Below, in pieces: positions 7,726-16,980 of a stretch of DNA of 64,000 nucleotides (the stretch's first letter is position 1; each line of letters begins with the position of its first letter). The notes under the pieces are model-generated. The model had not been told where the DNA came from. It made no database searches and saw only the letters and a program-made list of their open reading frames with translations. Position numbers and translations under genes: made by a program. Source of the DNA: Amycolatopsis alkalitolerans (GTDB lineage Bacteria; Actinomycetota; Actinomycetes; Mycobacteriales; Pseudonocardiaceae). The stretch covers positions 95,117 through 159,116 of the forward strand of contig NZ_VDFW01000014.1 of the NCBI RefSeq assembly GCF_006152065.1, written 5' to 3'.

Positions 7726-9074
7726 GGGATGTGCACCTCGACTGGCGGCCCGAGACGGGACGGGAAGGCCTCGCGGACGCCCTGCGCCGGGCAATCCGCG
7801 ACGGGCGGCTCGCTCCCGGCATGGTGGTGCCGTCGACCCGGGCGCTGGCGAACGATCTCGGCATCGCTCGCGGCACGGTCACCCGGGTGTATGCCGACCT
7901 GACCGCCGAGGGCTACCTGCGTACGAACCAGGGCGCACCGACGCGGGTCGCCGCGGTGAGCCCGTCGCCCCCGGTTGCGGAACGGCCCCGCTCGCGGGCC
8001 GCGCCCTGGGTGCCGGACGCACGGTGGGATCTCTACCCGGGGCGTCCGGACCTGTCGTCCTTTCCGCGTGACGCCTGGCTTTCCGTCACCAGGCGAGTGC
8101 TGCACGAGGCGCCGGCGAACGTGTTCGACTACGGCGGCGAGCAGGGCTCTCTCGTCCTCCGGGAAGCGCTTTCACGGTACCTCTCGCGCAGCCGTGGTGT
8201 GCTCGCCGAACCCGACCGGATCGTGGTCTGCGCGGGGTTCACCCACGGGCTGACCGTGCTCGCCCGCGTCCTCCACGCTCGCGGCGACACCGAATTGGCG
8301 TTCGAAAACCCTTCGCTGCCAGACTTTCGCGCGCGTGCGCGGGGGCCACGCATCGTGGGCGTCCCGGTCGACGAGAACGGCCTACGGGTGTCCGATCTGG
8401 ACAGTCCAGCGGTGGTGGTGACCCCGGCGCACCAGTATCCGCTCGGCGTGACGCTCGCCCCGGAGCGGCGAACGGCGCTCGCCCGGTGGGCGACCACCAC
8501 CGGCGGCCTGGTGATCGAGGACGACTACGACGGCGAGTTCCGCTTCGACCGCCAGCCCGTGGGCGCGCTGCAAGCCCTTGCGCCGGAACGGATCGTGTAC
8601 GCGGGGACGGTCAGCAAGACGCTTGCGCCCGCGATCAGGATCGGTTGGCTCGTGCTGCCGCGCTTTCTCGTCGAACCGGTACGCGCCGAACTCGCCGCGA
8701 CGGGCTGGCGCCCGCCGGTCGTGGACCACCTGGTGCTCGCGGAGATGCTGAGCTCAGGGGCGTACGACCGGCATGTCCGGCAGCGGCGGGCCGCCTACCG
8801 CAGGCGCCGCGACCGGCTGTTGTCCCTGCTACCGCGCGAGATCACGCCGGTCGGCATCTCGGCGGGCCTGCACGTGCTGCTGCCGTTGCCGACCGGGCTG
8901 TCGGAGGAGGAGGTGATCCGAGCGGCCTTACGCGAGTCCGTCGCGGTCGACGGCCTCGGGCGGCACTGGATCGGCGAGCCGCAGGCCCAGGGGATCGTGC
9001 TCGGCTACGCGACCCCGGCCGACTCGGCGTTCGGACCGGCGATCGAAGCGCTGTTGAAGGTCATCACGCCGTGA
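7704..9074 (+). CDS. MocR-family (GntR/aminotransferase fusion) regulator
   Basis: 456-aa PdxR/MocR regulator. Residues 10-78 form a GntR winged helix (GLADALRRAIRDGRL, STRALANDLGIARGTVTRVY). Residues 110-456 form a class I aminotransferase-like domain with PLP-binding Lys305 in VSKTLAPAIRIGW and the Asp/Tyr region IEDDYDGEFRFD. A long upstream extension of the frame is antisense to the preceding genes and is rejected; ATG at 7704 gives normal family length. It probably controls the divergent ahpD-like operon and itself through the direct repeat at 7691-7725. Confidence 0.88.
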   Translation: MTDSWSSWDVHLDWRPETGREGLADALRRAIRDGRLAPGMVVPSTRALANDLGIARGTVTRVYADLTAEGYLRTNQGAPTRVAAVSPSPPVAERPRSRAAPWVPDARWDLYPGRPDLSSFPRDAWLSVTRRVLHEAPANVFDYGGEQGSLVLREALSRYLSRSRGVLAEPDRIVVCAGFTHGLTVLARVLHARGDTELAFENPSLPDFRARARGPRIVGVPVDENGLRVSDLDSPAVVVTPAHQYPLGVTLAPERRTALARWATTTGGLVIEDDYDGEFRFDRQPVGALQALAPERIVYAGTVSKTLAPAIRIGWLVLPRFLVEPVRAELAATGWRPPVVDHLVLAEMLSSGAYDRHVRQRRAAYRRRRDRLLSLLPREITPVGISAGLHVLLPLPTGLSEEEVIRAALRESVAVDGLGRHWIGEPQAQGIVLGYATPADSAFGPAIEALLKVITP

Positions 9075-9100
9075 GCCGGTCGGGCTCCGGAACGTCGAAC

Positions 9101-10159
9101 TCAGCGTCCTGGAGGTAGATCTCGCGGGCCCGGGTGGGCCAGGTCCGGGGGCATCGGCTTGTTCGGCGCGTACGCGGGCGGGTGCCCGTCGGCGAGCGCG
9201 GCCGCCGAGTCGACCAGCCCGAAGCGGTCGCGCACCCTCCCCAGGAAATCCGGTTCCGACAGCCGCACCAGCTTCGAGCGCTTCGGCGCGCCATAGACGC
9301 TGATCCAGTCGCCCGGATCCAGCACGCCCCGCAACTGCCCGTCGACGCTGACCGCGACCTGGCCCGAGTGTTCGAGCACCAGGATGCCGACCTGCTGCGA
9401 ACTGTCGAGCACGACCGTGCGGTTGAACACCATGTGCGGGGCCACCGGCGTGAACACGAGCGCGTCCAGCTTCGGCGACACGATCGGACCACCGGCGGCG
9501 AAGCTGTAGGCCGTCGAGCCGGTGGACGAAGCGACGATCAGCGCGTCCGCCGAGTACGACGCGAACAGCTTCCCGCCGACGTACACCGCCAGGCTCGCCT
9601 GCCGGTCGCGGGCGAGCTTCTCCACCACGATGTCGTTGAGCGCCAGCACATCCAGCGGTACGCCCCAGCCGGCCTCGCTCTTCATCCCCGGCCGCACGCG
9701 CGGGGGCGGCAGCATCGGCCCGCGCCCGTACCGCAGCATCGCCTCGATGCCTTCCGGGATCTCCAGCGGCCGCGACGACCGCATGGTCAGCGTCATCCGC
9801 GCGTCGACGGTCATCTCACCGCGATGGACCGCGTCGAGCGCGGCGCGCAGGTCTTCCGTGCCGACCTCGGTGAGGAACCCGACGCGCCCGACGTTCACCC
9901 CCAGCACGAGCGCGCTGACCGGCCCGGCCACCCGAACCCCGCGCAGGAACGTGCCGTCCCCGCCGACCGTGACGATGAGGTCCGGGTTCCCGGCGCGCGC
10001 CGCTTCTTCGCGCGCGTTGAGCCGGCTGTCGTCCCATACGTCGATATCGGCGCACGGGATCCCGTGTGATGCGGCCCATCGCCGCACTTCCCCCGCCGCC
10101 GCGAGGGCCGCCTCCTTACCGGCGTGGACGACGAGACCGACGCGCTCGACAGGCACCAT
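9101..10159 (-). CDS. nadK: NAD kinase
   Basis: ATP-NAD kinase, 352 aa, phosphorylating NAD to NADP. The GGDG catalytic motif is residues 66-69 (VTVGGDGTFLRG); the NE/D region is LNDIVVEK near 179, and STGSTAYSFAAGGPIV is the conserved glycine-rich loop. An inserted arginine/proline-rich segment near 135-160 and a proline-rich tail make it somewhat longer than typical NadK (about 300 aa), so it may be a second paralogue rather than the housekeeping enzyme. ATG or the in-frame start at 10159 gives a full N-terminal sheet. Confidence 0.85.
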   Translation of the reverse strand: MVPVERVGLVVHAGKEAALAAAGEVRRWAASHGIPCADIDVWDDSRLNAREEAARAGNPDLIVTVGGDGTFLRGVRVAGPVSALVLGVNVGRVGFLTEVGTEDLRAALDAVHRGEMTVDARMTLTMRSSRPLEIPEGIEAMLRYGRGPMLPPPRVRPGMKSEAGWGVPLDVLALNDIVVEKLARDRQASLAVYVGGKLFASYSADALIVASSTGSTAYSFAAGGPIVSPKLDALVFTPVAPHMVFNRTVVLDSSQQVGILVLEHSGQVAVSVDGQLRGVLDPGDWISVYGAPKRSKLVRLSEPDFLGRVRDRFGLVDSAAALADGHPPAYAPNKPMPPDLAHPGPRDLPPGR

Positions 10160-10164
10160 GCAAC

Positions 10165-11094
10165 CTATTGTCCAGACCGGAGCGCGGCCAGCAGCGCGTC
10201 GGCCGCCGCATACGGGTCCAGCCTGCGGTCGACGACCTGCCCGGCCAGTTCGTCCAGCCGGCCGGTGTGAAAGTCCGTGGCCCGCAGCCGCCGCAACGCG
10301 ATCGCCTCGACCTCGCTCGCCGCGCGCCGCCTACGCCGCCGCGAGAGCTCACCGCACGCTTCGAGCCGGTCGCGGTGCTCGCCGAGCGCGCGCACCAGGT
10401 CCTCCGCGCCCTGGCCCCGGGTGGCCACCGTGCGCACGATCGGCTTCTCCTCGTGCGCCATCGCCATCATCTGCTTCAGGTTCCGCACGACCGTCTCGGC
10501 CCCCTCGCGGTCGGCCTTGTTCACCACGAACACGTCCGCGATCTCGAGTATCCCCGCCTTCGCCGCCTGAACCCCGTCGCCCATGCCCGGCGCGAGCAGG
10601 ACCACGGTGGTGTCCGCGAGCCGCACGACGTCCACTTCGGACTGTCCGACACCGACGGTCTCGATGAGCACGACGTCGAACCCCGCCGCGTCGAGCACCC
10701 GGACGGCCTGCGGCGTCGCCCAGGCGAGACCGCCAAGGTGCCCCCTGGTGGCCATCGAGCGGATGAACACGCCGGGGTCGGTCGCGTGCTCGGTCATCCG
10801 GATGCGGTCACCGAGCAGCGCGCCGCCGGAAAACGGCGAGGACGGGTCGATCGCCAGCACGCCGACCCGCTTGCCTTCCTTGCGCAGCGCGGAAAGCAGC
10901 ATCGAAGTGGACGAGGACTTGCCGACCCCGGGCGGACCGGTCAGCCCGATGACACGCGCGCGCCCGGTGTGCGGGGTGAGCGCGGCGGCGACCTCCCGAA
11001 GGCTGGGATGCGCGTCCTCGACCAGCGAGATCAGCTTGGCGACCGCGCGCGGCTGCCCCTCCCGCGCTTGGCCGACCAGGTCAGAAATGTTCAT
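10165..11094 (-). CDS. meaB: methylmalonyl-CoA mutase-associated GTPase MeaB
   Basis: G3E-family GTPase (MeaB/ArgK), 309 aa, which loads and protects the B12 cofactor of methylmalonyl- or ethylmalonyl-CoA mutase. Walker A is GPPGVGKS at 53-60; DPSSPFSGGALLGDR, ETVGVGQSE and NKAD follow in canonical order. ATG at 11094 begins MNISDLVGQA, the usual family start; a longer frame extends into the thiolase gene and is rejected. It is on the same strand as the thiolase gene, 22 bp downstream of it, which with epimerase and Ccr points to C4/C5 acyl-CoA carbon flow. Confidence 0.92.
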   Translation of the reverse strand: MNISDLVGQAREGQPRAVAKLISLVEDAHPSLREVAAALTPHTGRARVIGLTGPPGVGKSSSTSMLLSALRKEGKRVGVLAIDPSSPFSGGALLGDRIRMTEHATDPGVFIRSMATRGHLGGLAWATPQAVRVLDAAGFDVVLIETVGVGQSEVDVVRLADTTVVLLAPGMGDGVQAAKAGILEIADVFVVNKADREGAETVVRNLKQMMAMAHEEKPIVRTVATRGQGAEDLVRALGEHRDRLEACGELSRRRRRRAASEVEAIALRRLRATDFHTGRLDELAGQVVDRRLDPYAAADALLAALRSGQ

Positions 11095-11116
11095 CCAGAC
11101 GGTGAGCTTGGCCGGA

Positions 11117-12298
11117 CTAGGACACCCGCAGCAGCAGCGCGTCGCCCTGCCCGCCGCCGCCACACAGCGCCGCAGCGCCGAGACCACCACCCCGGCGTTG
11201 CAACTCGTGGATCAGGTGCACGGCCAGCCGCGCGCCCGAAGCGCCGATGGGGTGCCCGAGCGCGATCGCGCCGCCGTTGACGTTCACCTTGTCCGGGCCG
11301 AGGCCCAGCTTCTCGCTGGAGACGACCCCGACCGCCGCGAAGGCTTCGTTGATCTCGACCAGATCCAGCGCGCTCACGTCGAGATCCGCCTTGGCCAGTG
11401 CCTTCCGGATCGCGTTCGACGGCTGCTCGTGCAGGCTCGCGTCCGGGCCGGCGACGACGCCGTGCGCGCCGATCTCGGCGAGCGGGGTGATGCCCAGCTC
11501 CTCGGCCTTCTCGCGGCTGGCCACGACGACCGCCGCCGCGCCGTCGGAGATCTGCGAGGCCGAGCCCGCCGTGATGGTGCCGTCCGACGCGAACGCGGGA
11601 CGCAGCTTCGCCAGGCTCTCGGCCGTGGTTTCGCCGCGGACCCCTTCGTCGGTGTCGAAAGCGATCGGTTCGCCCTTGCGTTGCGGAATCGTGACGGGGG
11701 CGATCTCCGCCTTGAACGCCCCGGACGCGATCGCCGCCGCGGCGCGCTGGTGCGAACGCGCGGAGAATTCGTCCTGCTGCTCGCGGGTGATCCCGTAGCG
11801 GGAGTTGTACTTCTCGGTGGAGGCGCCCATGGCGACCTGATCGAAGGCGCAGTAGAGGCCGTCGTGCGCCATGTGGTCGAGCATCGTCACGTCGCCGTAC
11901 TTGAATCCGGAGCGCGATTTCGGCAGGAGGTGCGGCGCCTGGGTCATCGACTCCTGCCCGCCCGCGACGACCAGGTCGAACTCGCCGGCGCGGATCAGCT
12001 GGTCGGCCAGCGCGATGGCGTCGAGGCCGGACAGGCACACCTTGTTGACGGTCAGCGCCGGGACGTCCATCGGAATCCCCGCGGCGACCGCGGCCTGCCG
12101 GGCCGGGATCTGGCCGGCACCCGCGGTGAGCACCTGGCCCATGATCGTGTACTGCACCGCCTCGGGCGCGACCCCGGCGCGTTCGAGCGCCGCCTTGATG
12201 GCCACCCCGCCCAGCTGAGCTCCGGAAAAGTCCTTCAGCGAACCCAGCAGTCGACCGATCGGGGTGCGGGCGGCACCCAGGATCACCGAACCGGACAC
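11117..12298 (-). CDS. acetyl-CoA C-acetyltransferase (thiolase)
   Basis: 393-aa degradative/biosynthetic thiolase condensing or cleaving acetoacetyl-CoA. The nucleophile Cys88 is in TVNKVCLSG, the His is in GHPIGASG and the second Cys in [12 protein letters not shown], all intact. GTG at 12298 is chosen because TGGAGG sits five bases upstream; a longer frame with unrelated N-terminus is discarded. With Ccr and the epimerase it fits the entry step of the ethylmalonyl-CoA route (acetoacetyl-CoA formation). Confidence 0.92.
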   Translation of the reverse strand: MSGSVILGAARTPIGRLLGSLKDFSGAQLGGVAIKAALERAGVAPEAVQYTIMGQVLTAGAGQIPARQAAVAAGIPMDVPALTVNKVCLSGLDAIALADQLIRAGEFDLVVAGGQESMTQAPHLLPKSRSGFKYGDVTMLDHMAHDGLYCAFDQVAMGASTEKYNSRYGITREQQDEFSARSHQRAAAAIASGAFKAEIAPVTIPQRKGEPIAFDTDEGVRGETTAESLAKLRPAFASDGTITAGSASQISDGAAAVVVASREKAEELGITPLAEIGAHGVVAGPDASLHEQPSNAIRKALAKADLDVSALDLVEINEAFAAVGVVSSEKLGLGPDKVNVNGGAIALGHPIGASGARLAVHLIHELQRRGGGLGAAALCGGGGQGDALLLRVS

Positions 12299-12415
12299 GG
12301 CAGCCTCCAAAACGCGAACAACGGCGGTCTCCTTGACGATACCCGGCGGCCCCCGCTGGTACAGGTGTGAGCCGTGGCACGAGTTCGGGGTGGACGCCGC
12401 CTCTATGCTCCGGAT

Positions 12416-12853
12416 ATGAACGACGCGCTCAACACGCTCGTGACCACCATCGATCACGTGGGCGTCGCCGTGCCCGACCTCGATGCCGCGATCGCGTTCT
12501 ACGCCGAGAACTTCGGCCTGCGCGCCACGCATGAAGAGGTCAACGAGGAGCAGGGCGTCCGTGAGGCGATGCTCCACGCGCCGGGCGACGAGACCGGCCC
12601 CGCGGTCCAACTGCTCGCGCCGCTGCGCCCGGACTCCACGATCGCGAAGTTCCTCGACAGCAGGGGCCCGGGCCTGCAGCAGGTCGCCTACCGGGTGGAA
12701 GACGTCGAAGCGGCCGCGGAATCCTTGCGCGCCAAGGGTTTGCGGCTGCTCTATGACGAGGCGAAACGAGGCACGGCGAACAGCAGGGTCAACTTCGTGC
12801 ACCCGAAGGACGCCGGCGGCGTGCTCGTGGAACTTGTCGAACCGGCTAAGTGA
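12416..12853 (+). CDS. mce: methylmalonyl-CoA epimerase
   Basis: VOC-fold epimerase of 145 aa interconverting (2R)- and (2S)-methyl(ethyl)malonyl-CoA. H14 in [13 protein letters not shown] is the first metal ligand; [11 protein letters not shown] and [10 protein letters not shown] carry the others. ATG at 12416 follows a TATGCT box by six bases, so the mRNA is probably leaderless. It diverges from the thiolase-meaB operon, and its 3' end overlaps the TetR gene by 8 bp tail to tail. Confidence 0.9.
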   Translation: MNDALNTLVTTIDHVGVAVPDLDAAIAFYAENFGLRATHEEVNEEQGVREAMLHAPGDETGPAVQLLAPLRPDSTIAKFLDSRGPGLQQVAYRVEDVEAAAESLRAKGLRLLYDEAKRGTANSRVNFVHPKDAGGVLVELVEPAK

Positions 12854-13418
12854 CCGGGTGCGCCATCAGCGCCCCGGCGATGAAGTTCAGCTCCGCCTCC
12901 ATCAGGCTCGGCGGCTCTTCCTCATGCCGGGCCACGGAGTGGCGGTAGCTCACGGCGAGCGCGAGCAGACCGGCCGCGCTGTCCACATCGGCGACCGCGA
13001 CGCCGCCCTCGCCCGCCGCGAGTATCACCGCCCGCACCTGCCGCACCAGCTGCTGGAACCGGTCGTTCAGCGCGGTACGCACCGCGCGGTGCGTATCCGC
13101 CTCACGCCACAGCAGATGCGACAGCATCCGTGAGCGGGCGAGCCGGGCGTCCAGTTCGGAAACCAGGCGCCGCAAGCTCTCTGCGATGTCCCCCGGCACC
13201 ACGACCAGCGCGGGGTCGATCTGCTCGTCGGGCAACCGCTTGATCAGCGCGCCCAGCAGATCGGCCTTGCGCCGGAAGTAGTAGTGCACCAACCCTTTCG
13301 GCACCTTGGCGCGCTCCGCGATGCGGGAGGTGGGTGTCGCGTCGAAACCTGATTCGGCGAACAACTCCTCAGCCGCGAGAAGGATGCGCTCCTTTGCCGG
13401 GGGCTCTTCCTGTTTCAG
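12846..13418 (-). CDS. TetR-family regulator, unusual start codon
   Basis: TetR repressor of about 190 aa. The HTH is residues 10-55 ([38 protein letters not shown], read across positions 13380-13270). No ATG, GTG or TTG lies near the expected start; a CTG at 13418 overlaps the stop of the upstream SPW gene (CTGA), which would give normal length with translational coupling. The alternative is a start at 13550, well inside the SPW gene. It likely represses SPW-tetR and ccr through two palindromes at 13836 and 13878. Confidence 0.8.
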   Translation of the reverse strand: MKQEEPPAKERILLAAEELFAESGFDATPTSRIAERAKVPKGLVHYYFRRKADLLGALIKRLPDEQIDPALVVVPGDIAESLRRLVSELDARLARSRMLSHLLWREADTHRAVRTALNDRFQQLVRQVRAVILAAGEGGVAVADVDSAAGLLALAVSYRHSVARHEEEPPSLMEAELNFIAGALMAHPVT

Positions 13419-13786
13419 TGTTGACCTGCCATCCGTCCGTGAACGGCGTTCGCGACCGGCAGCGCCGCAGCGCCCGCCAGCAGGGTCAGCCCGCCGATGA
13501 TCCAGGCGGACAGCGAAGCACCGGTCAGATCCGTGTAGCTCATCACCCAAGGCGAGATGACCAGAAGCGCGCCGAGCACGATCTGGAGACCCTCACCGTA
13601 GACGAGTCCCGGCATCGCCAGGGACACCAAACCATCCAGCGCGATGAGCGCGCCCAGCACGATCATCGTCCACAACGCGGCGTTGCTGGTGTCCACCCAC
13701 AGGAACGACAGCACCGCCACCACCCCGAGAACCACCTCGGCCCAGTCATATGGACGCGTCCAAGCACGTGTCGAGGTTTCGGCCAT
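13415..13786 (-). CDS. SPW-repeat membrane protein
   Basis: Small integral membrane protein of 123 aa with four hydrophobic helices in two repeats. The SPW-type motif occurs as VVAVLSFLW near residue 25 and VISPWVMSYT near 78. ATG at 13786 has a textbook AGGAGGTGATC. The promoter upstream (TTGACC, 18 bp, GATAAT on the minus strand, 13855-13826) is one of the few near-consensus housekeeping promoters here. Function of SPW proteins is unknown. Its last bases overlap the TetR CTG start. Confidence 0.85.
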   Translation of the reverse strand: MAETSTRAWTRPYDWAEVVLGVVAVLSFLWVDTSNAALWTMIVLGALIALDGLVSLAMPGLVYGEGLQIVLGALLVISPWVMSYTDLTGASLSAWIIGGLTLLAGAAALPVANAVHGRMAGQH

Positions 13787-13825
13787 TGTGATCACCTCCT
13801 GCAAAGAACCTTTGCCTGCTCTTTA

Positions 13826-13855
13826 ATTATCAGCCTTGATTGGCCGGCCGGTCAA
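13826..13855 (-). promoter_or_regulatory. strong promoter with TetR-like operator (SPW-tetR)
   Basis: On the minus strand TTGACC (13855-13850) and GATAAT (13831-13826) are separated by 18 bp. The -35 box is part of a 20-bp imperfect palindrome TTGATTGGCCGGCCGGTCAA at 13836-13855 (16 of 20 positions symmetric), so a bound TetR dimer would cover the -35 and spacer. Confidence 0.65.
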
Positions 13856-13877
13856 GAACTAGCGGTGGCGTTCTTGG

Positions 13878-13891
13878 TTACCGGCCAGTAA
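13878..13891. promoter_or_regulatory. candidate TetR operator before ccr
   Basis: TTACCGGCCAGTAA is a 14-bp palindrome with one mismatched pair, 35 bp before the ccr ATG. It shares the GGCC core with the palindrome at 13836-13855 and probably lets the neighbouring TetR control ccr as well as its own operon. Confidence 0.5.
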
Positions 13892-13926
13892 TCTCACCCT
13901 CTACCTACGCACGGAAAGGCCCGCCG

Positions 13927-15264
13927 ATGACGCTGAAGGCCATCAGGGAAGCGATCCTGTCCGGCGATCTCGCCGCGGTCGGTTCGCTCGACCTGCCGGA
14001 GTCCTACCGCGGCGTGACCGTGCACGCCGACGAGGCGGGGATGTTCGAGGGGCTGGCGAGCCGCGACAAGGACCCGCGCAAGTCACTGCACGTGGACGAG
14101 GTGCCGCTGCCCGAACTGGGACCCGGCGAGGCGCTCGTCGCGGTGATGGCCAGCGCCATCAACTACAACACGGTGTGGACTTCGATCTTCGAACCGTTGC
14201 CGACCTTCAAGTTCCTGCAGCGATACGGCAAGCTCTCCCCGCTATCCAAGCGGCATGACCTGCCCTACCACGTGGTCGGCTCGGACGCGGCCGGCGTCGT
14301 CCTGCGCACCGGGCCAGGTGTCCACCGGTGGAAGGCGGGCGACGAGGTCGTCGCGCACTGCCTCAACGTCGAGCTCGAAGGTCCAGACGGGCACAACGAC
14401 ACGATGCTCGACTCCGAGCAGCGCATCTGGGGCTTCGAGACCAACTTCGGCGGGCTCGCGGAGATCGCGCTGGTGAAGGCCAACCAGCTGATGCCGAAGC
14501 CCGCGCACCTGACCTGGGAGGAGGCGGCCTGCCCCGGTCTGGTCAACTCGACGGCCTACCGGCAACTCGTCTCCCGCAACGGCGCCGACATGAAACAGGG
14601 CGACGTCGTGCTGATCTGGGGCGCGTCCGGTGGGCTCGGCTCCTACGCGACGCAGTACGCCATCAACGGGGGCGCGATCCCGGTGTGCGTCGTGTCGAGC
14701 CCGGAGAAAGCGGACATCTGCCGCAGACTCGGCGCCGAGCTGGTGATCGACCGCAGCGCGGAGGGTTACCGGTTCTGGAAGGACGAGGAGACCCAGGATC
14801 CCAAGGAGTGGCAACGCTTCGGTGCCCGCATCCGCGAGCTGACCGGCGGTGAGGATCCGGACATCGTGTTCGAGCACCCCGGCCGCGAGACGTTCGGCGC
14901 ATCGGTCTACGCCGCCCGCCGCGGCGGCACCATCGTCACCTGCGCGTCCACCTCCGGGTACCTGCACCAGTACGACAACCGGTACCTGTGGATGAACCTC
15001 AAGCGGATCATCGGCTCCCATTTCGCGAACTACCGGGAATCGTGGGAGGCGAACCGGTTGATCGCCAAAGGCCTGATTCACCCGACCCTGTCGAAGACCT
15101 ACCCGCTGGAGGAAACCGGGCAAGCCGCCCTCGACGTGCACCGCAACGCCCATCAGGGCAAAGTCGGCGTGCTCTGCCTGGCTCCCGAAGAAGGTCTCGG
15201 TGTTCGTGACGGTAGCCTTCGCGAGCGGCATCTGGCTCGTATCAACTCGTTCCGGGGAGCCTGA
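13927..15264 (+). CDS. ccr: crotonyl-CoA carboxylase/reductase
   Basis: NADPH-dependent reductive carboxylase, 445 aa, making ethylmalonyl-CoA from crotonyl-CoA for the ethylmalonyl-CoA pathway or polyketide extender units. It is a MDR-fold enzyme with the NADPH loop WGASGGLGSYA near 231-241. The four CO2-binding residues known from the Kitasatospora enzyme are at identical numbers: N81 (AINYNTVW), F170 and E171 (IWGFETNF), H365 (IIGSHFANY). That supports true carboxylation rather than simple reduction. Epimerase, thiolase and meaB are adjacent; the mutases are not in the window. Confidence 0.95.
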   Translation: MTLKAIREAILSGDLAAVGSLDLPESYRGVTVHADEAGMFEGLASRDKDPRKSLHVDEVPLPELGPGEALVAVMASAINYNTVWTSIFEPLPTFKFLQRYGKLSPLSKRHDLPYHVVGSDAAGVVLRTGPGVHRWKAGDEVVAHCLNVELEGPDGHNDTMLDSEQRIWGFETNFGGLAEIALVKANQLMPKPAHLTWEEAACPGLVNSTAYRQLVSRNGADMKQGDVVLIWGASGGLGSYATQYAINGGAIPVCVVSSPEKADICRRLGAELVIDRSAEGYRFWKDEETQDPKEWQRFGARIRELTGGEDPDIVFEHPGRETFGASVYAARRGGTIVTCASTSGYLHQYDNRYLWMNLKRIIGSHFANYRESWEANRLIAKGLIHPTLSKTYPLEETGQAALDVHRNAHQGKVGVLCLAPEEGLGVRDGSLRERHLARINSFRGA

Positions 15265-15363
15265 CGGGCCTGAACCGTCACACAACGCGTCGCGACTACC
15301 GCCGGCCCCTCGCCCACCGCCACCCTCAGCGGAGACGCTCCGCGTCACGGCTACCCTCATGAC

Positions 15364-16473
15364 ATGAGCCTTGGCGACGAACGGGAGCTTGTACCGCTGG
15401 GCGCCGGCTTCGATCTGGCGAAGCGCGGCTACGACCGGCATCAGGTGGACGAGCACCTGGAACGGCTCGACGGTGACCTCAAGATGCTCGCCGCCGACCG
15501 GGATGCCGCGATCACCCAGGCCGGCGACCTCGCGCGGCAACTGGAAGCGGCGCGCGGCGAGATCGACAACCTGCGCGGCCAGGTGGAGCGGCTCGGCCAG
15601 CCGCCGACCACCGTCGAGGGGCTGTCCGAGCGTCTGCAGCGGATGCTCCGGCTGGCGCAGGACGAAGCGGCGGACACCCGGGCGCGCGCGGAAGCCGAAG
15701 CCGGGCACATCCGGGCGAAGGCGGAATCCGACGCGAGCGCCATGCGGGCGCGCTACGAGCAGTTGCTGTCCGAACTCGACACGCGGCGCAAGGAGATGGA
15801 GGCCGAGCACCGGAACGTGCTCGAGACCGCCCGCGGCGAGGCCGAGTCGATCAAGCAGCGGGCCAAACAGGAGCGCGACCGTCTCGACGCCGAGGCCGAG
15901 CAGCGCCGGACCAAGGTCGAAGAGGACTTCGAGATCGCCATGGCGGCGCGGCGCACGGAGGCCATGCGTGCGCTCGCCGAGCAGGAGGCCGCCAGCAAGG
16001 CCGAGGCCGAGCGCCGGGTCCGGGAAGCCACCGAGGAGGCCACCGAGATCCGCACGAAGGTCGCCGAGGAGGAGAGGACGACCAACGAGGAGCTCGAACG
16101 CCGCCGCCGCGAGTCGCTCGAGGACGCCAACCGCCGCAAGCAGGCGTCGATCACCGAAGCCAACGCCCGGCTCGCCGAAGCGACCGACGAGGCCCGGCGC
16201 CGGGTCCGCGAGGCGACCGAGGAGTCGAACAAGCGGATCAACGCCGCCGCCGAGCGGGTCGAAGCCCTGCGGTCGTTGCGTGCGGGCATCGCCGAGCAGG
16301 TCAAGGCGGCGAGGACCGTGCTCACGGAGGCGACCTCGGTGCTCACCGACGCGGCTCCCGCGGTCGAGCCGCTGCCGGAGGAGCAGCCCACCAAGCCGGC
16401 CACCCCGCGCCCGGCACCGCATCCGAAAAATGCTAACCCGAACGGGGCTGCGAGCAAACCGACTGGCGAGTAA
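15364..16473 (+). CDS. DivIVA/FilP-like coiled-coil protein
   Basis: 369-aa protein. Residues 15-60 resemble the DivIVA N-terminal domain (FDLAKRGYDRHQVDEHLERLD), followed by about 270 residues of heptad-rich coiled coil full of Glu, Arg and Ala, then a proline-rich tail. The architecture recalls actinobacterial cytoskeletal or polar-growth proteins such as Scy/FilP; cell-pole or envelope-associated filament formation is inferred. ATG at 15364 is six bases after TACCCT, suggesting a leaderless transcript. A 726-aa antisense frame over this gene is a codon-bias shadow. Confidence 0.8.
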   Translation: MSLGDERELVPLGAGFDLAKRGYDRHQVDEHLERLDGDLKMLAADRDAAITQAGDLARQLEAARGEIDNLRGQVERLGQPPTTVEGLSERLQRMLRLAQDEAADTRARAEAEAGHIRAKAESDASAMRARYEQLLSELDTRRKEMEAEHRNVLETARGEAESIKQRAKQERDRLDAEAEQRRTKVEEDFEIAMAARRTEAMRALAEQEAASKAEAERRVREATEEATEIRTKVAEEERTTNEELERRRRESLEDANRRKQASITEANARLAEATDEARRRVREATEESNKRINAAAERVEALRSLRAGIAEQVKAARTVLTEATSVLTDAAPAVEPLPEEQPTKPATPRPAPHPKNANPNGAASKPTGE

Positions 16474-16517
16474 CCTTCAGCCACGCGGTTCGGCGTGCAT
16501 GGCCCGGAGGGACTCGG

Positions 16518-16967
16518 ATGACGGCTTATCACACTGTTGTCGTAGGGACGGACGGTTCGGATTCGTCCTTTCGCGCGGTCGACCGGGCCGCGTCGGTGAC
16601 GGCCGATGCGGAAGCGCGGCTGGTGATCGTCTGCGCCTACTACCCGGCGAGCCAGAGCGAGGTCGAAAAGGCGCAGGACGTCCTGCGTGACGAGGCCTAC
16701 CAGGTGGTCGGCTCCGCGCCGGCCGAGGACACGCTGCAGTCCGCCCGGGACCGCGCGGTGAAGCAGGGCGCGACGAACGTCGAGACGGCGGCGGTCGTCG
16801 GCGATCCGGTGGAGGCGCTGCGGAAGGTCGTGTCACAGCGGTCGGCGGACCTGCTCGTCGTCGGCAACCGGGGGCTCAACACGCTGGCCGGGCGGATCCT
16901 CGGCTCGGTCCCGTCGGAGGTCGCGCGCAAGTCCGGGGTCGATGTGCTGATCGTGCACACGACCTGA
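16518..16967 (+). CDS. universal stress protein
   Basis: UspA-family protein, 149 aa, single domain. The ATP-binding signature is present as VVGNRGLNTLAGRILGSVPS (G-2x-G-9x-G(S)), so it is an ATP-binding type. N-terminal TVVVGTDGSDSSFRA is typical. A GGAGGGACTCGG precedes the ATG. It probably responds to starvation, hypoxia or oxidative stress, but nothing here shows regulation. Confidence 0.92.
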   Translation: MTAYHTVVVGTDGSDSSFRAVDRAASVTADAEARLVIVCAYYPASQSEVEKAQDVLRDEAYQVVGSAPAEDTLQSARDRAVKQGATNVETAAVVGDPVEALRKVVSQRSADLLVVGNRGLNTLAGRILGSVPSEVARKSGVDVLIVHTT

Positions 16968-16980
16968 GCCTGGATCTCGC

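Noticed and set aside
14242..16422. 726-aa open frame on the minus strand
   Set aside because: It is a third-position GC shadow of ccr and the coiled-coil gene, which have clear family motifs.
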